A DNA stretch of 38,176 nt from a virus. The stretch covers positions 1 through 38,176 of the IMG/VR virus record IMGVR_UViG_3300044641_001867. One strand, written 5' to 3'. The stretch's first letter is position 1. Every line of letters begins with the position of its first letter. Made by a program: the position numbers and the translations under genes. Shown here in pieces: positions 32,007 through 38,176 of this stretch. Under the pieces are notes generated by a model, which saw nothing but the letters and a program-made list of their open reading frames with translations, was not told the origin of the DNA and ran no database searches.

Positions 32007-33238
32007 GTAAACGTGCCTCCAGCAATGCCGGTGGTAAACGTACCAGAGCCTGTAACCGTTATGCCTGTAGCAGTTGCCTTAAGCCTTTGTGTGCCAAGCA
32101 CTGACACTCCAAATTCACCTGCTGCAGGACGATACACGCCAGTACTTGTTTCTGCAGCAAAGTTAAGAGATGGCGTGCCTACGCTACCATCCAAAAGACT
32201 TACTGTTGACGCGCCTGCCTGCGTTGTGTTAGCATTTAAAAAGTTAACACCATCGCAAATTAGTGTAGCCTGCTGCCCCGGTGGGATTGTGGCAGTAAAA
32301 CCTAATCCTGTAGTTACCGTAAGACTAAAGCCATTGTCAGTTGTTTGGTTTGAAATAACGTACAAGTTAACAATTGGCGGAAAAGTTACCGTTACGTTGC
32401 TTGTTAGATTGCCAACATACTCTTGAATGTTATTTGCAGCTTCATTGTTGGTCAGTAAAACAGCGCCGCCTGTGACACTTTTTGTTAACGCGGTAAATAC
32501 AAACGAAGTACTTACGCCGTAGCCAATGGTCACGTAGGCTGTACCTGTGCAAACAATAAACGCAGACTCAGTTGGGTTGAAAGTCTTGGTGCTATTGCCG
32601 TCAATCAACTCTGCGCCAGTGCATGAGACAGTAAATGAACCTGTGCCGTTATTCTTAAACAACGTAAACCAGTTATTGCCTAACGTAGCAGCGGCTGAAA
32701 GTGTTGCAGTTCCTGCACCGCCACTCCACACTCTGGTTTGTGCTCTATCTGTAGCTGCAAATGTAGTGCCTGTTGTAATTGCCGCTGACGGATGACTTTG
32801 GTTAAGTGTTGCCCCACTTGCAACTAAGCCATAACCTGCCAAAGTAGCCGCATCTGCGCCAGATGTGCCTACCCCAAAGGCAATAACACCCCAAGTGCCT
32901 TGACTGGTTGAATTAGTTGTTATATAGATATACTTGGATTCTCCAGCAGCCACTGAGACGATGGTATTTGTGCCTGCATAATCCTTAACAGTGAAGGTAT
33001 TGGCCCCAATATTACGAATTAACGCGTCGTTGCCAACAGATGTCTGATCCGCAGGCGGCATGTACATGCTTAAGCCGGCAGTGCTGGCAGTCACCTGCAT
33101 AATACGAGCAGCGTAGTCAGCGTTGGTCGTGCTGTTGGAAGGCCAGTTTAGTTGCGTGTTGGCAGTTAGCGTAACGGCGCGAAAGCTAACATCCGTTGGC
33201 TGGATAACATCACCGGTGAATGGGCTTACATAGCTCAT
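32003..33238 (-). CDS. Tail appendage or fibre-like structural protein
   Basis: A 411-residue protein rich in Thr, Ala, Gly and Asn with regular beta-strand patterns and few Lys or Glu, typical of fibres and decoration proteins. N-terminal residues (SYVSPFTGDVIQPTDVSFRA) look like an attachment motif. The C-terminal end (NFAAETSTGVYRPAAGEFG, then LKATATGITVTGSG) matches repeats seen in phage fibre proteins, such as the STGvyRp motif. It sits between the adaptor and the gp10-like gene, overlapping both by four bases, so it may attach at the neck. Exact role is inferred. Confidence 0.68.
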   Translation of the reverse strand: MSYVSPFTGDVIQPTDVSFRAVTLTANTQLNWPSNSTTNADYAARIMQVTASTAGLSMYMPPADQTSVGNDALIRNIGANTFTVKDYAGTNTIVSVAAGESKYIYITTNSTSQGTWGVIAFGVGTSGADAATLAGYGLVASGATLNQSHPSAAITTGTTFAATDRAQTRVWSGGAGTATLSAAATLGNNWFTLFKNNGTGSFTVSCTGAELIDGNSTKTFNPTESAFIVCTGTAYVTIGYGVSTSFVFTALTKSVTGGAVLLTNNEAANNIQEYVGNLTSNVTVTFPPIVNLYVISNQTTDNGFSLTVTTGLGFTATIPPGQQATLICDGVNFLNANTTQAGASTVSLLDGSVGTPSLNFAAETSTGVYRPAAGEFGVSVLGTQRLKATATGITVTGSGTFTTGIAGGTFT

Positions 33239-33870
33239 GAATCCACCGCAATGGCTTGACGATCTGCAATGCGAAGCTTATCTTCGGCCATCAATGTTTG
33301 CATGATCAAATCGTAATTTTGCTGCCACATTGGCATACGCTCATCGTTCTTAAGGAACGGCATGGCCTGCATGAGGGACCCGTAGAGCAAAGCTTGTGGC
33401 GCGTAAATAGTAAACCAATTGGTTTGGTTTGATGAATCCAGAGGCTGTACTCGTTCATAGTAGAGTACCTCAAACGCGTAGTTTGCGTTTGGCGTTGGGG
33501 CTATCAACCAGTTGGAGTAGTCATAGTCGCAGTAATACAAAGGCACATCAGTGGCTGTTGAATCTGGCCAATAATTGCGAAGGTACTCGTACTTACGAAG
33601 CAAAACAGGTTGACGCTGGCCACTTACCGTTACGTTCATGGAAACAGTCTTATGCCAACGTGCAGGCTTGGCAATGACGCCATTGCCTAATACCATTGTG
33701 CTTGTGTTAACTGTTAAGTTGCCAAGGAACTTAATCTGGCTAGCAATGATCTGCTCCGCCAACATAATAAAGAGCGGAATCTTCGCAATGGTGGCGGCGT
33801 CAGTACGCTCCAGATAAGACTGGATGTTCTCCACCAAGGAGTCATAGGTCATTACTGCGGCAGTTGCCAT
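33235..33870 (-). CDS. SU10-type head-tail adaptor protein
   Basis: This 211-residue protein resembles the adaptor that sits under the portal in SU10 and many podoviruses. The N-terminal helices (YDSLVENIQSYLERTD, then KIPLFIMLAEQII) match the family pattern, followed by a beta part (KPARWHKTVSMNV, PLYYCDYDYSNWLIAP, then FEVLYYERVQPL) and a helical end. It forms a ring linking portal and nozzle. The next gene is coupled by an ATGA overlap. It starts two bases after the stop of the small basic gene. Confidence 0.75.
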   Translation of the reverse strand: MATAAVMTYDSLVENIQSYLERTDAATIAKIPLFIMLAEQIIASQIKFLGNLTVNTSTMVLGNGVIAKPARWHKTVSMNVTVSGQRQPVLLRKYEYLRNYWPDSTATDVPLYYCDYDYSNWLIAPTPNANYAFEVLYYERVQPLDSSNQTNWFTIYAPQALLYGSLMQAMPFLKNDERMPMWQQNYDLIMQTLMAEDKLRIADRQAIAVDS

Positions 33871-33872
33871 GC

Positions 33873-34043
33873 TTACTTGCTCCGCTTCCTAGCCATAGCC
33901 ATATTGTCAACCAAATTAGGATAGGGTCGGCCTGCTGCTTTGGCTCTTGCTTTTGCTGCCGACTTTTTCTGCGGCGTAAGAGGCTTAGGCTTACCTAAGG
34001 ATTTTGGCCGTTGTTTTTCCCAAACAGGCTTACTTGATGCCAT
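33873..34043 (-). CDS. Small basic virion-cluster protein, 56 aa
   Basis: ATG 34043 follows AGAGGTGATT, a strong ribosome site. The product is very basic and has Pro-Lys runs (KPVWEKQRPKSLGKPKPL), then AAKARAKAAGRPYPNLVDN and an RKRSK end. Short proteins of this make-up occur near adaptor genes in aquatic podoviruses and may bind DNA or act in assembly. The stop lies two bases before the adaptor ATG. The role is unknown. Confidence 0.72.
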   Translation of the reverse strand: MASSKPVWEKQRPKSLGKPKPLTPQKKSAAKARAKAAGRPYPNLVDNMAMARKRSK

Positions 34044-34078
34044 TTTAATCACCTCTTAAAAATAAAGATATAAAATTT

Positions 34079-34555
34079 TCATGATAAAAACAAAGCTCTT
34101 TCGTCAATTCGGCGCTTTTGCAAGCCCTTCAAAACTTTCCCGCCAGCCATGCAATACTTTAAGAGCTCTTCGGCAGCGCCTTCTTTATCGCCTCTAAGCA
34201 GTTTTTGGCGAAGCGTAGAACGCTGTAGTGTCCCAAGACCCACGTTAAAAGCAAAGCTAACAAGGCCATCAAACATGCCTTGTGTAAGAGGGACAGGACA
34301 GTAAGTATGCACCCCACGCTCGAATCGTTGCAAATCATCTCGTAAAATAGCATCTACTTCTTCTTTGGAAAACTGTCGATTATCTTCTTGGTGAAGTTGA
34401 TAACTGCCTCTTTGATCAATTGGCATCTTGCCTTGAACAGGGTAAAGTACATGTCCGACTCCTATAGTCCATAGTTTTGCTGGGCACTGATACGGTTTGT
34501 ATCTTACACCTTCGTGGTGCTTGATCATATCAATGGTCTTGGCAGAGACGTTCAT
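34079..34555 (-). CDS. Endolysin, GH24 T4-type lysozyme
   Basis: This 158-residue muramidase cleaves peptidoglycan at the end of infection. The GH24 catalytic triad pattern E-x8-[DC]-x5-T is present as Glu15, Cys24 and Thr30 within HHEGVRYKPYQCPAKLWTIGVGH. Later motifs (QGMFDGLVSFAFNVGLG, then a short LLRGDKEGAAEEL) fit the family. ATG 34555 overlaps the holin stop (ATGA). A longer upstream frame exists but lies inside the holin gene and is not preferred. There is no signal-anchor sequence, so it depends on a holin for release. Confidence 0.93.
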   Translation of the reverse strand: MNVSAKTIDMIKHHEGVRYKPYQCPAKLWTIGVGHVLYPVQGKMPIDQRGSYQLHQEDNRQFSKEEVDAILRDDLQRFERGVHTYCPVPLTQGMFDGLVSFAFNVGLGTLQRSTLRQKLLRGDKEGAAEELLKYCMAGGKVLKGLQKRRIDERALFLS

Positions 34556-35067
34556 TTCCCGAAAGCCCTGCCGCCAAAGTGGAATGCAATAATGCTTGCA
34601 AACAAAGCTTGCGTATCCGAGTCCCAAAGCATCTGCGCCAACTCAACAAATGTAACACCGTTATGCCAGCCATAGACAAACAAGCCAACATCAACAAAGA
34701 CTAACAGAAAAAAGAAACCATAAGTAATAACTGGCCGCACCGAAGCACGTAAATTCTTCATCCACCGGCTTGTGCCTTCATTCAATGATGCATCATGCTC
34801 GTAGATTGCTTGCATCTCAGCTTGCTGCGCGCCAATCAAAACTTGCTGCGTATTGGCAGCGCTTTCAGTTGCCAACTGCTCTGACCTAATATGCTCTATG
34901 CGCTCCATAGCCTCAAAGCCTGCCTTACGCAGCTCAAGTTCACGTTCAATTTGCAGTCTAGCCAGTGCCAGTTCATGAAGCTTATCAGACTTGTCTTGGA
35001 AGAAGTCCAACAGTTTGGGCAGTCCGCCCATAAGAAACGAGATCAGTGTTGATAATAAAGTTAACAT
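34552..35067 (-). CDS. 3TM-type holin-like protein with coiled coil
   Basis: 171 residues. A hydrophobic N-terminus (LSTLISFLMGGLPKLLDFF), then a charged coiled coil (residues ~25-95, many Glu, Arg, Gln), then a strong membrane segment after LRASVRPVITY (SVRP motif near 109-112) and a last hydrophobic stretch ending FHFGGRAFGK. This order matches the 'holin of 3TMs' family of phages and gene transfer agents. It lies directly upstream of the lysozyme and overlaps it. It may form the lethal membrane hole, possibly with the 90-residue membrane protein upstream. Confidence 0.74.
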   Translation of the reverse strand: MLTLLSTLISFLMGGLPKLLDFFQDKSDKLHELALARLQIERELELRKAGFEAMERIEHIRSEQLATESAANTQQVLIGAQQAEMQAIYEHDASLNEGTSRWMKNLRASVRPVITYGFFFLLVFVDVGLFVYGWHNGVTFVELAQMLWDSDTQALFASIIAFHFGGRAFGK

Positions 35068-35333
35068 TTGCCATCCTTTTTAGATTCGTCATTTTGCATG
35101 AGTTTGATACCAGACAGGAACCCAATCATGCCGCCGATAAGAGTAGAAAAAGCGGGTGAAATCATTTTGAAAATCTCTGCATTGTCCACTTCCTTGGCCC
35201 ACAGACCCAACATAAAGCTGACCACCATAGCCAATACAGAGATGCACAGGGTTGTGCTTACCATGAGCGTGACGTACAGCGTCAGCTTGTCCCTCGTGTT
35301 TGGCGCAGGTTTGGGTATGGGCTTTCTGGTCAT
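35061..35333 (-). CDS. Two-span membrane protein, possible second holin
   Basis: A 90-residue protein with a Pro/Lys-rich start and two hydrophobic spans at residues ~18-46 (LYVTLMVSTTLCISVLAMVV) and ~57-77 (ISPAFSTLIGGMIGFLSGI), ending in a charged tail. Its stop overlaps the start of the 3TM holin gene by seven bases. Size and topology fit a class II holin or antiholin. Which of the two is the holin cannot be told from sequence. Confidence 0.65.
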   Translation of the reverse strand: MTRKPIPKPAPNTRDKLTLYVTLMVSTTLCISVLAMVVSFMLGLWAKEVDNAEIFKMISPAFSTLIGGMIGFLSGIKLMQNDESKKDGKC

Positions 35334-35569
35334 ACAAGTTTGTCAATCTCGCGTTTAAGGTTTGTGATGTCAATGTTCAGCGTTATCTGCCTCATTCTGT
35401 ATTCATAAATCTCATACTCATATTGGTGAAACTTCTTCACCTGCTTATCAATCTGCACCTGCAAAGCGTATTCAGCGTTTTGCTTTTCCACTTTCTTTAT
35501 AAACAGTTCCTGTTGCACCATTGCTTGAGGCTGGACGACTGGATACCACTTGTCGTAGCTGATCTTCAT
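35330..35569 (-). CDS. Coiled-coil protein in lysis cluster, 79 aa
   Basis: Residues ~20-77 form an almost continuous charged coiled coil (FIKKVEKQNAEYALQVQIDK, later ITNLKREIDKL). No membrane span or lipobox is evident. Overlaps on both sides (ATGA with the 95-residue gene upstream and four bases with the 90-residue gene downstream) show it belongs to the operon. A periplasmic spanin would need a signal, which is missing here; a cytoplasmic or virion role is possible. Confidence 0.64.
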   Translation of the reverse strand: MKISYDKWYPVVQPQAMVQQELFIKKVEKQNAEYALQVQIDKQVKKFHQYEYEIYEYRMRQITLNIDITNLKREIDKLV

Positions 35570-35853
35570 TTCTTCTCTCGCTCAAGTGCATCTTTGTATC
35601 CATGAATGACTTTAGTTCTGAGTTCTGCTGAATCCGCCGCGCCAGCCCACTCTGACAAGTTGTTCCACATCACCACATAATCTTGTGATCGACAGTGCTG
35701 TGCATTGTTTGTTAGCCACATTGACATTTGCTGATGTCGCTCGGACGGATTGTGAATTGTCCAAGCAATCGACCAAAACTCTCGTACGTGACAGCCATTT
35801 TTGGCCACGGCCCCAACTAGCCCTAACAGCATTAGTAGAATGAGCCAACGCAT
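35566..35853 (-). CDS. Exported or membrane-anchored protein, 95 aa
   Basis: The N-terminus (MRWLILLMLLGLVGAVA) is a signal peptide or membrane anchor. The rest is soluble, with Cys21 and Cys54 and many Trp and His residues, so it may form a disulphide in the periplasm. No lipobox is seen. In the lysis cluster, an inner-membrane spanin-like or inhibitor role is conceivable, but no family is recognised. Its ATG abuts the stop of the 31-residue peptide. Confidence 0.6.
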   Translation of the reverse strand: MRWLILLMLLGLVGAVAKNGCHVREFWSIAWTIHNPSERHQQMSMWLTNNAQHCRSQDYVVMWNNLSEWAGAADSAELRTKVIHGYKDALEREKK

Positions 35854-35949
35854 TTACCACGCCCAGCTCCATGCAATTATGTAAGTGCCATAGATAACAA
35901 AGGCCACTATACAGGCTGCGGCAACAAATGCTTCAGCCCAGTCCCACAT
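35854..35949 (-). CDS. Small membrane peptide, 31 aa
   Basis: The frame from ATG 35949 to TAA 35854 encodes a Trp-rich single-span peptide (WDWAEAFVAA, then CIVAFVIYGTYII). The stop abuts the next ATG and the start is next to the preceding stop, leaving no other explanation for this DNA. Such peptides often act in lysis timing. No family can be assigned at this length. Confidence 0.6.
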   Translation of the reverse strand: MWDWAEAFVAAACIVAFVIYGTYIIAWSWAW

Positions 35950-35950
35950 G

Positions 35951-36100
35951 CTAGTCTTCAGTTACAGTGGGCTCAGGCACTGCAGGTGGTTTAGCCGCTT
36001 CTTGGATCGCTTGGATCAATGCATACACCTCTTGGTAGGGACGTGTTCCAAGGTAACCAAGAATTTGGTTGATGGTTTCAATGTCGATGTTCAGTTTCAT
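35951..36100 (-). CDS. Small protein, 49 aa
   Basis: From ATG 36100, with GAGTAAAAA upstream, to TAG 35951-35953. The product (KLNIDIETINQILGYLGTRP, later LIQAIQEAAKPP and an acidic end) resembles very short phage proteins that have two amphipathic helices around a Gly-Tyr turn. These are common in lysis and tail clusters, of unknown role. It fills the gap between the tail chaperone and the membrane peptide. Confidence 0.66.
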   Translation of the reverse strand: MKLNIDIETINQILGYLGTRPYQEVYALIQAIQEAAKPPAVPEPTVTED

Positions 36101-36103
36101 TTT

Positions 36104-36397
36104 TTACTCTGGTTTTGTGGGCCACTGAAAACTTTCAGGGAAGCCTGTTTGTTGTGGCACATCTCTTAATGCTTGACGATAAGGCGCATAGTTGTCTTTG
36201 ACAGATTGAGGCACATCAGCGGCTTGTGTCCAATCTGATGCGGCTAATCTTGTATTGCGTTCTTCGCGAATGACAACGGCTTTGCGAGTATCTGCATTAG
36301 CTTCATGAGCAATTCTTGCATTTTCAAATTCTAAAATTTCTTCTGGAGTCAAATCTACTCTAACCCCGTTAATAATGTGGTGTGTGTGAATGGTCAT
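36104..36397 (-). CDS. Tail fibre assembly chaperone-like protein
   Basis: 97 residues with the C-terminal pattern of phage tail-assembly chaperones: a charged helix (IREERNTRLAASDWTQAADV), PYRQALRDVP, and a final FPESFQWPTKPE. These proteins aid folding of the adjacent fibre. It overlaps the fibre gene by four bases, as expected for a fibre-chaperone pair. Confidence 0.82.
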   Translation of the reverse strand: MTIHTHHIINGVRVDLTPEEILEFENARIAHEANADTRKAVVIREERNTRLAASDWTQAADVPQSVKDNYAPYRQALRDVPQQTGFPESFQWPTKPE

Positions 36398-37275
36398 GAT
36401 ACGATTCCATAAAGAGATGCTTTACCAGAAGCGATAGTTTGGCTTGTATAAATAAGTCTGACTGCCGTTATTGCCGATGGTGTTGACGGCCACCATCCAT
36501 TACCAATAGAATTTTCTGGCACAGAAGCATTACCATCTATTGAATAACTAACCATATATGAATAAGCTACATCTTTTGAAGAAACTAAAGTATTAAATAA
36601 GTTAATAGTTCCTTTTGCGCCTGTAAGAGAATCTGATCCTTGACTATTAGCAAATCCAGCAAGATATATGCGGTCACCTGTGCCTCTAGAATAAACTACA
36701 TTAGAACTACCATAAAACTTTAATTGAGATGTTACAAAACTACTAGCACTATATGTTGGCGTTGCACCATATCCAAGTCTTAGTTCTAAAGAGTCTGCAA
36801 CAGTAGGAACAAGACTATCAAGAATTACAATGTAGTTATTATAAGTTGTTAGTCCTGTCCATGTTAATGATGAACTTGCGCTTGCTGTAAGCGTAGAAAT
36901 AAGCACCAAAGCACCAGAACTTGGCGTTACCCAACTAGGCGCTCCAGCGCCATTTGTTTGAAGCAGTTGACCAGCAGTTCCGACTGCCAACATCTGCGTT
37001 GTGCCCGCAGCAGACTGATAAGGAATAGTGCCGTTTGAACCACCAGCAAGGTTAGTAGCTGTAGTTGCTGATGTAGCTGTGCCAACAGTAATACCACTTA
37101 AGCTAGTTGCACCTGTACCACCTGAACCAACAGGCAATGGGTTGGCAAGCACCACACCAGAACCGTTGATCGTTACTTGCGTAGAACCAGCCGCCTGAAG
37201 TCCTAGAACACCAGATGCATCACCTGTAACTATTGCACCACCAGTAGAGGTGTCTGCATTGATTGTTGTTGCCAT
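36394..37275 (-). CDS. Tail fibre protein, 293 aa
   Basis: The N-terminus (TTINADTSTGGAIVTGDASG) and the following VGSGGTGATSLSGITVG are typical of phage fibre proteins. A hinge at TNGAGAPSWVTPSSGA (near 108-123) leads to a C-terminal beta-rich domain with aromatic residues that may bind the host receptor. The chaperone-like gene follows at once. It is one of at least two fibre-type proteins in this part of the late block. Confidence 0.82.
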   Translation of the reverse strand: MATTINADTSTGGAIVTGDASGVLGLQAAGSTQVTINGSGVVLANPLPVGSGGTGATSLSGITVGTATSATTATNLAGGSNGTIPYQSAAGTTQMLAVGTAGQLLQTNGAGAPSWVTPSSGALVLISTLTASASSSLTWTGLTTYNNYIVILDSLVPTVADSLELRLGYGATPTYSASSFVTSQLKFYGSSNVVYSRGTGDRIYLAGFANSQGSDSLTGAKGTINLFNTLVSSKDVAYSYMVSYSIDGNASVPENSIGNGWWPSTPSAITAVRLIYTSQTIASGKASLYGIVS

Positions 37276-37284
37276 GTTCTTTCC

Positions 37285-37764
37285 TTATGCAAGGATTTTT
37301 GTCATCGATGCTTGTGAGATGTCACCAGAGTCTACGAGGAACTGCAAAATCTCGGTCGTATCGGCTTCGTTTCTTAGCACTTGCATCTCTGTGATAGCCG
37401 TCACCACTGTCGGTGTTGAACGGTTGATAAACTTAGTCTTCTCTGACAACGTCAATTTAGAAACAATGTCATCAATAGAGAACTTCCTTTCAACAGCAGG
37501 CGCAACATAAGATGCGTTGTTCTTCAACTTGCCTGTTGCTGTGTCGTATGCGTGGATGTGGGGCGTCAATGCATTGATTGAAACGCCATCAGCAATTGCT
37601 GGCAGTTCAGCAAAAGAGTAGGTCTCTAGCGCGTCTACAGCGATACTACGGCTTGAACTGACCGCAGACTTTAGGGTGTCTGTTGCCCAATACTGCGGTA
37701 CTGAGTTATCAATGCGGTAATCAACGATTTCGCCGTTGGATTTTAAAGTTGTGATGAAGTGCAT
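37285..37764 (-). CDS. Fibre-cluster protein, 159 aa
   Basis: A mixed alpha/beta protein with an N-terminal beta part (MHFITTLKSNGEIVDYRID) and a helical C-terminal half (FSIDDIVSKLTLSEKTKFIN, then MQVLRNEADTTEILQFL). It lies between two fibre genes with short gaps on both sides, so it is probably a fibre assembly or attachment factor. No family is recognised with confidence. Confidence 0.66.
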   Translation of the reverse strand: MHFITTLKSNGEIVDYRIDNSVPQYWATDTLKSAVSSSRSIAVDALETYSFAELPAIADGVSINALTPHIHAYDTATGKLKNNASYVAPAVERKFSIDDIVSKLTLSEKTKFINRSTPTVVTAITEMQVLRNEADTTEILQFLVDSGDISQASMTKILA

Positions 37765-37774
37765 GATTTTTCCT

Positions 37775-38176
37775 TTATTCGGTTACAAGAACAAAACAGT
37801 ATTGAACAATTGCCGACCTATTACCGCCGCCGTTGTCTTGCCAAGCGCAATACACAGCATCGCTAGGGCCAAGCATCACATCAGTGTTGTAGTAGGCGTT
37901 GTAAGGGCCAGAAGTTGTTGAGCCAAAAGGCGTTGCCTGAACCAGTCCAGCGGAATCATTGCCCATCAATGGAGAGTATTCAGTGGCGCTAACTCCTTGC
38001 CCGTGCCATCCAGTTCGTGTGTTGCTTGGAGAAAAACTAATCATCCTTTTTGGAACAGGACCAGACGTTGCCGCAAATGCCGAAAAATTAGGGCTAGATT
38101 CACCGCTTCTTAAAACACCAAAAGCGCATTGTCCGTAAACTGTAGAAAAGTCAGAAGTCCAACTTAAATACCCAAC
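37775..38176 (-). CDS. Tail fibre C-terminus, 5' part outside window
   Basis: The frame is open from the right edge to TAA at 37775-37777, 133 residues. There is an internal Met at 38044, but the codons upstream of it to the edge are open and of the same composition, so the real start lies beyond 38176. The sequence is rich in Ser, Gly, Thr, Tyr and Trp (GYLSWTSDFSTVYGQ, later WHGQGVSATEYSPLMGNDSA), as in a receptor-binding fibre tip. No conserved family is named. Confidence 0.72.
   Translation of the reverse strand, partial: VGYLSWTSDFSTVYGQCAFGVLRSGESSPNFSAFAATSGPVPKRMISFSPSNTRTGWHGQGVSATEYSPLMGNDSAGLVQATPFGSTTSGPYNAYYNTDVMLGPSDAVYCAWQDNGGGNRSAIVQYCFVLVTE

Noticed and set aside
34556-34627. 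N-terminal extension of the lysozyme, 24 residues
   Set aside because: It lies inside the holin gene in another frame. The ATG at 34555 overlaps the holin stop and gives the normal GH24 start.
36394-38176. Fibre genes considered as targets of a diversity-generating retroelement
   Set aside because: No reverse transcriptase gene and no template/variable repeat pair with adenine-specific changes is visible in the window.
1-38176. Joining the two window edges as one circular gene
   Set aside because: The open minus-strand frames at the two edges would join in phase, but this happens by chance one time in three. It would fuse a helical polyvalent-type protein to a fibre tip, and head genes are missing, so the edges are more likely cut points.

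Overview
The window is a contiguous piece of a tailed, double-stranded DNA phage genome, most likely a short-tailed (podovirus-type) virus of an aquatic Gram-negative bacterium. The evidence is a two-gene terminase, a P22 gp10-like head-tail stabilisation protein, an SU10-type adaptor, large putative ejection proteins, tail-fibre-like proteins, a GH24 lysozyme with a 3TM holin, and a self-contained replication set. I see no integrase, repressor, single-subunit RNA polymerase, tRNA, rRNA, CRISPR array or insertion sequence. That fits a lytic phage using host RNA polymerase. The gene content recalls HMO-2011-type marine and freshwater podoviruses, but this is inference from gene families, not a database match.

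Layout. (1) 1-6309, minus strand: TerS, TerL and, directly after TerL, one giant open frame of at least 1474 codons that runs off the left edge. It looks like a large polyvalent protein. (2) 6310-6527: a 218-bp gap packed with GGTAAC motifs in both orientations, including a 14-bp inverted repeat around a TA-rich core. (3) 6528-8615, minus: TOPRIM-type primase fused to a superfamily 3 / D5-like helicase. (4) 8616-9062: divergent, AT-rich control region and possible replication origin. (5) 9063-21634, plus: the early/middle block. It holds a DUF932 protein, a MazG-like pyrophosphohydrolase, a putative ssDNA-binding protein, a family A DNA polymerase, a Cas4/RecB-like nuclease, a VRR-NUC nuclease and an SNF2-type helicase. 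It then has a nucleotide-metabolism trio (GT-B-like protein, dNMP kinase fused to a uracil-DNA-glycosylase-like domain, thymidylate-synthase/dCMP-hydroxymethylase homologue) and several small unknowns. (6) 38176-21582, minus: the late block. In transcription order it runs fibre C-terminus, fibre proteins, tail chaperone, small membrane proteins, holins, lysozyme, adaptor, appendage protein, gp10-like protein and four large internal/ejection-type proteins. It meets the early block tail to tail, with a 53-bp coding overlap.

How it fits together. At least three plus-strand leaders reuse one design: a TATAAT/TACAAT -10 element, in two cases a hairpin at the predicted mRNA 5' end, and the same TTGAAAGGWATT ribosome-binding segment. 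Nearly all genes overlap or abut, so each block is probably one or a few long transcripts. The kinase-UDG fusion, the TS homologue with Asp where TS has Asn177, and the GT-like protein lie in consecutive overlapping genes. They form the best candidate for an undescribed system: synthesis and modification, or protection, of a non-canonical pyrimidine in the phage DNA. No portal, scaffold or major capsid gene is visible, so they must lie outside the window (between its left and right edges on a circular map) or be unrecognised.
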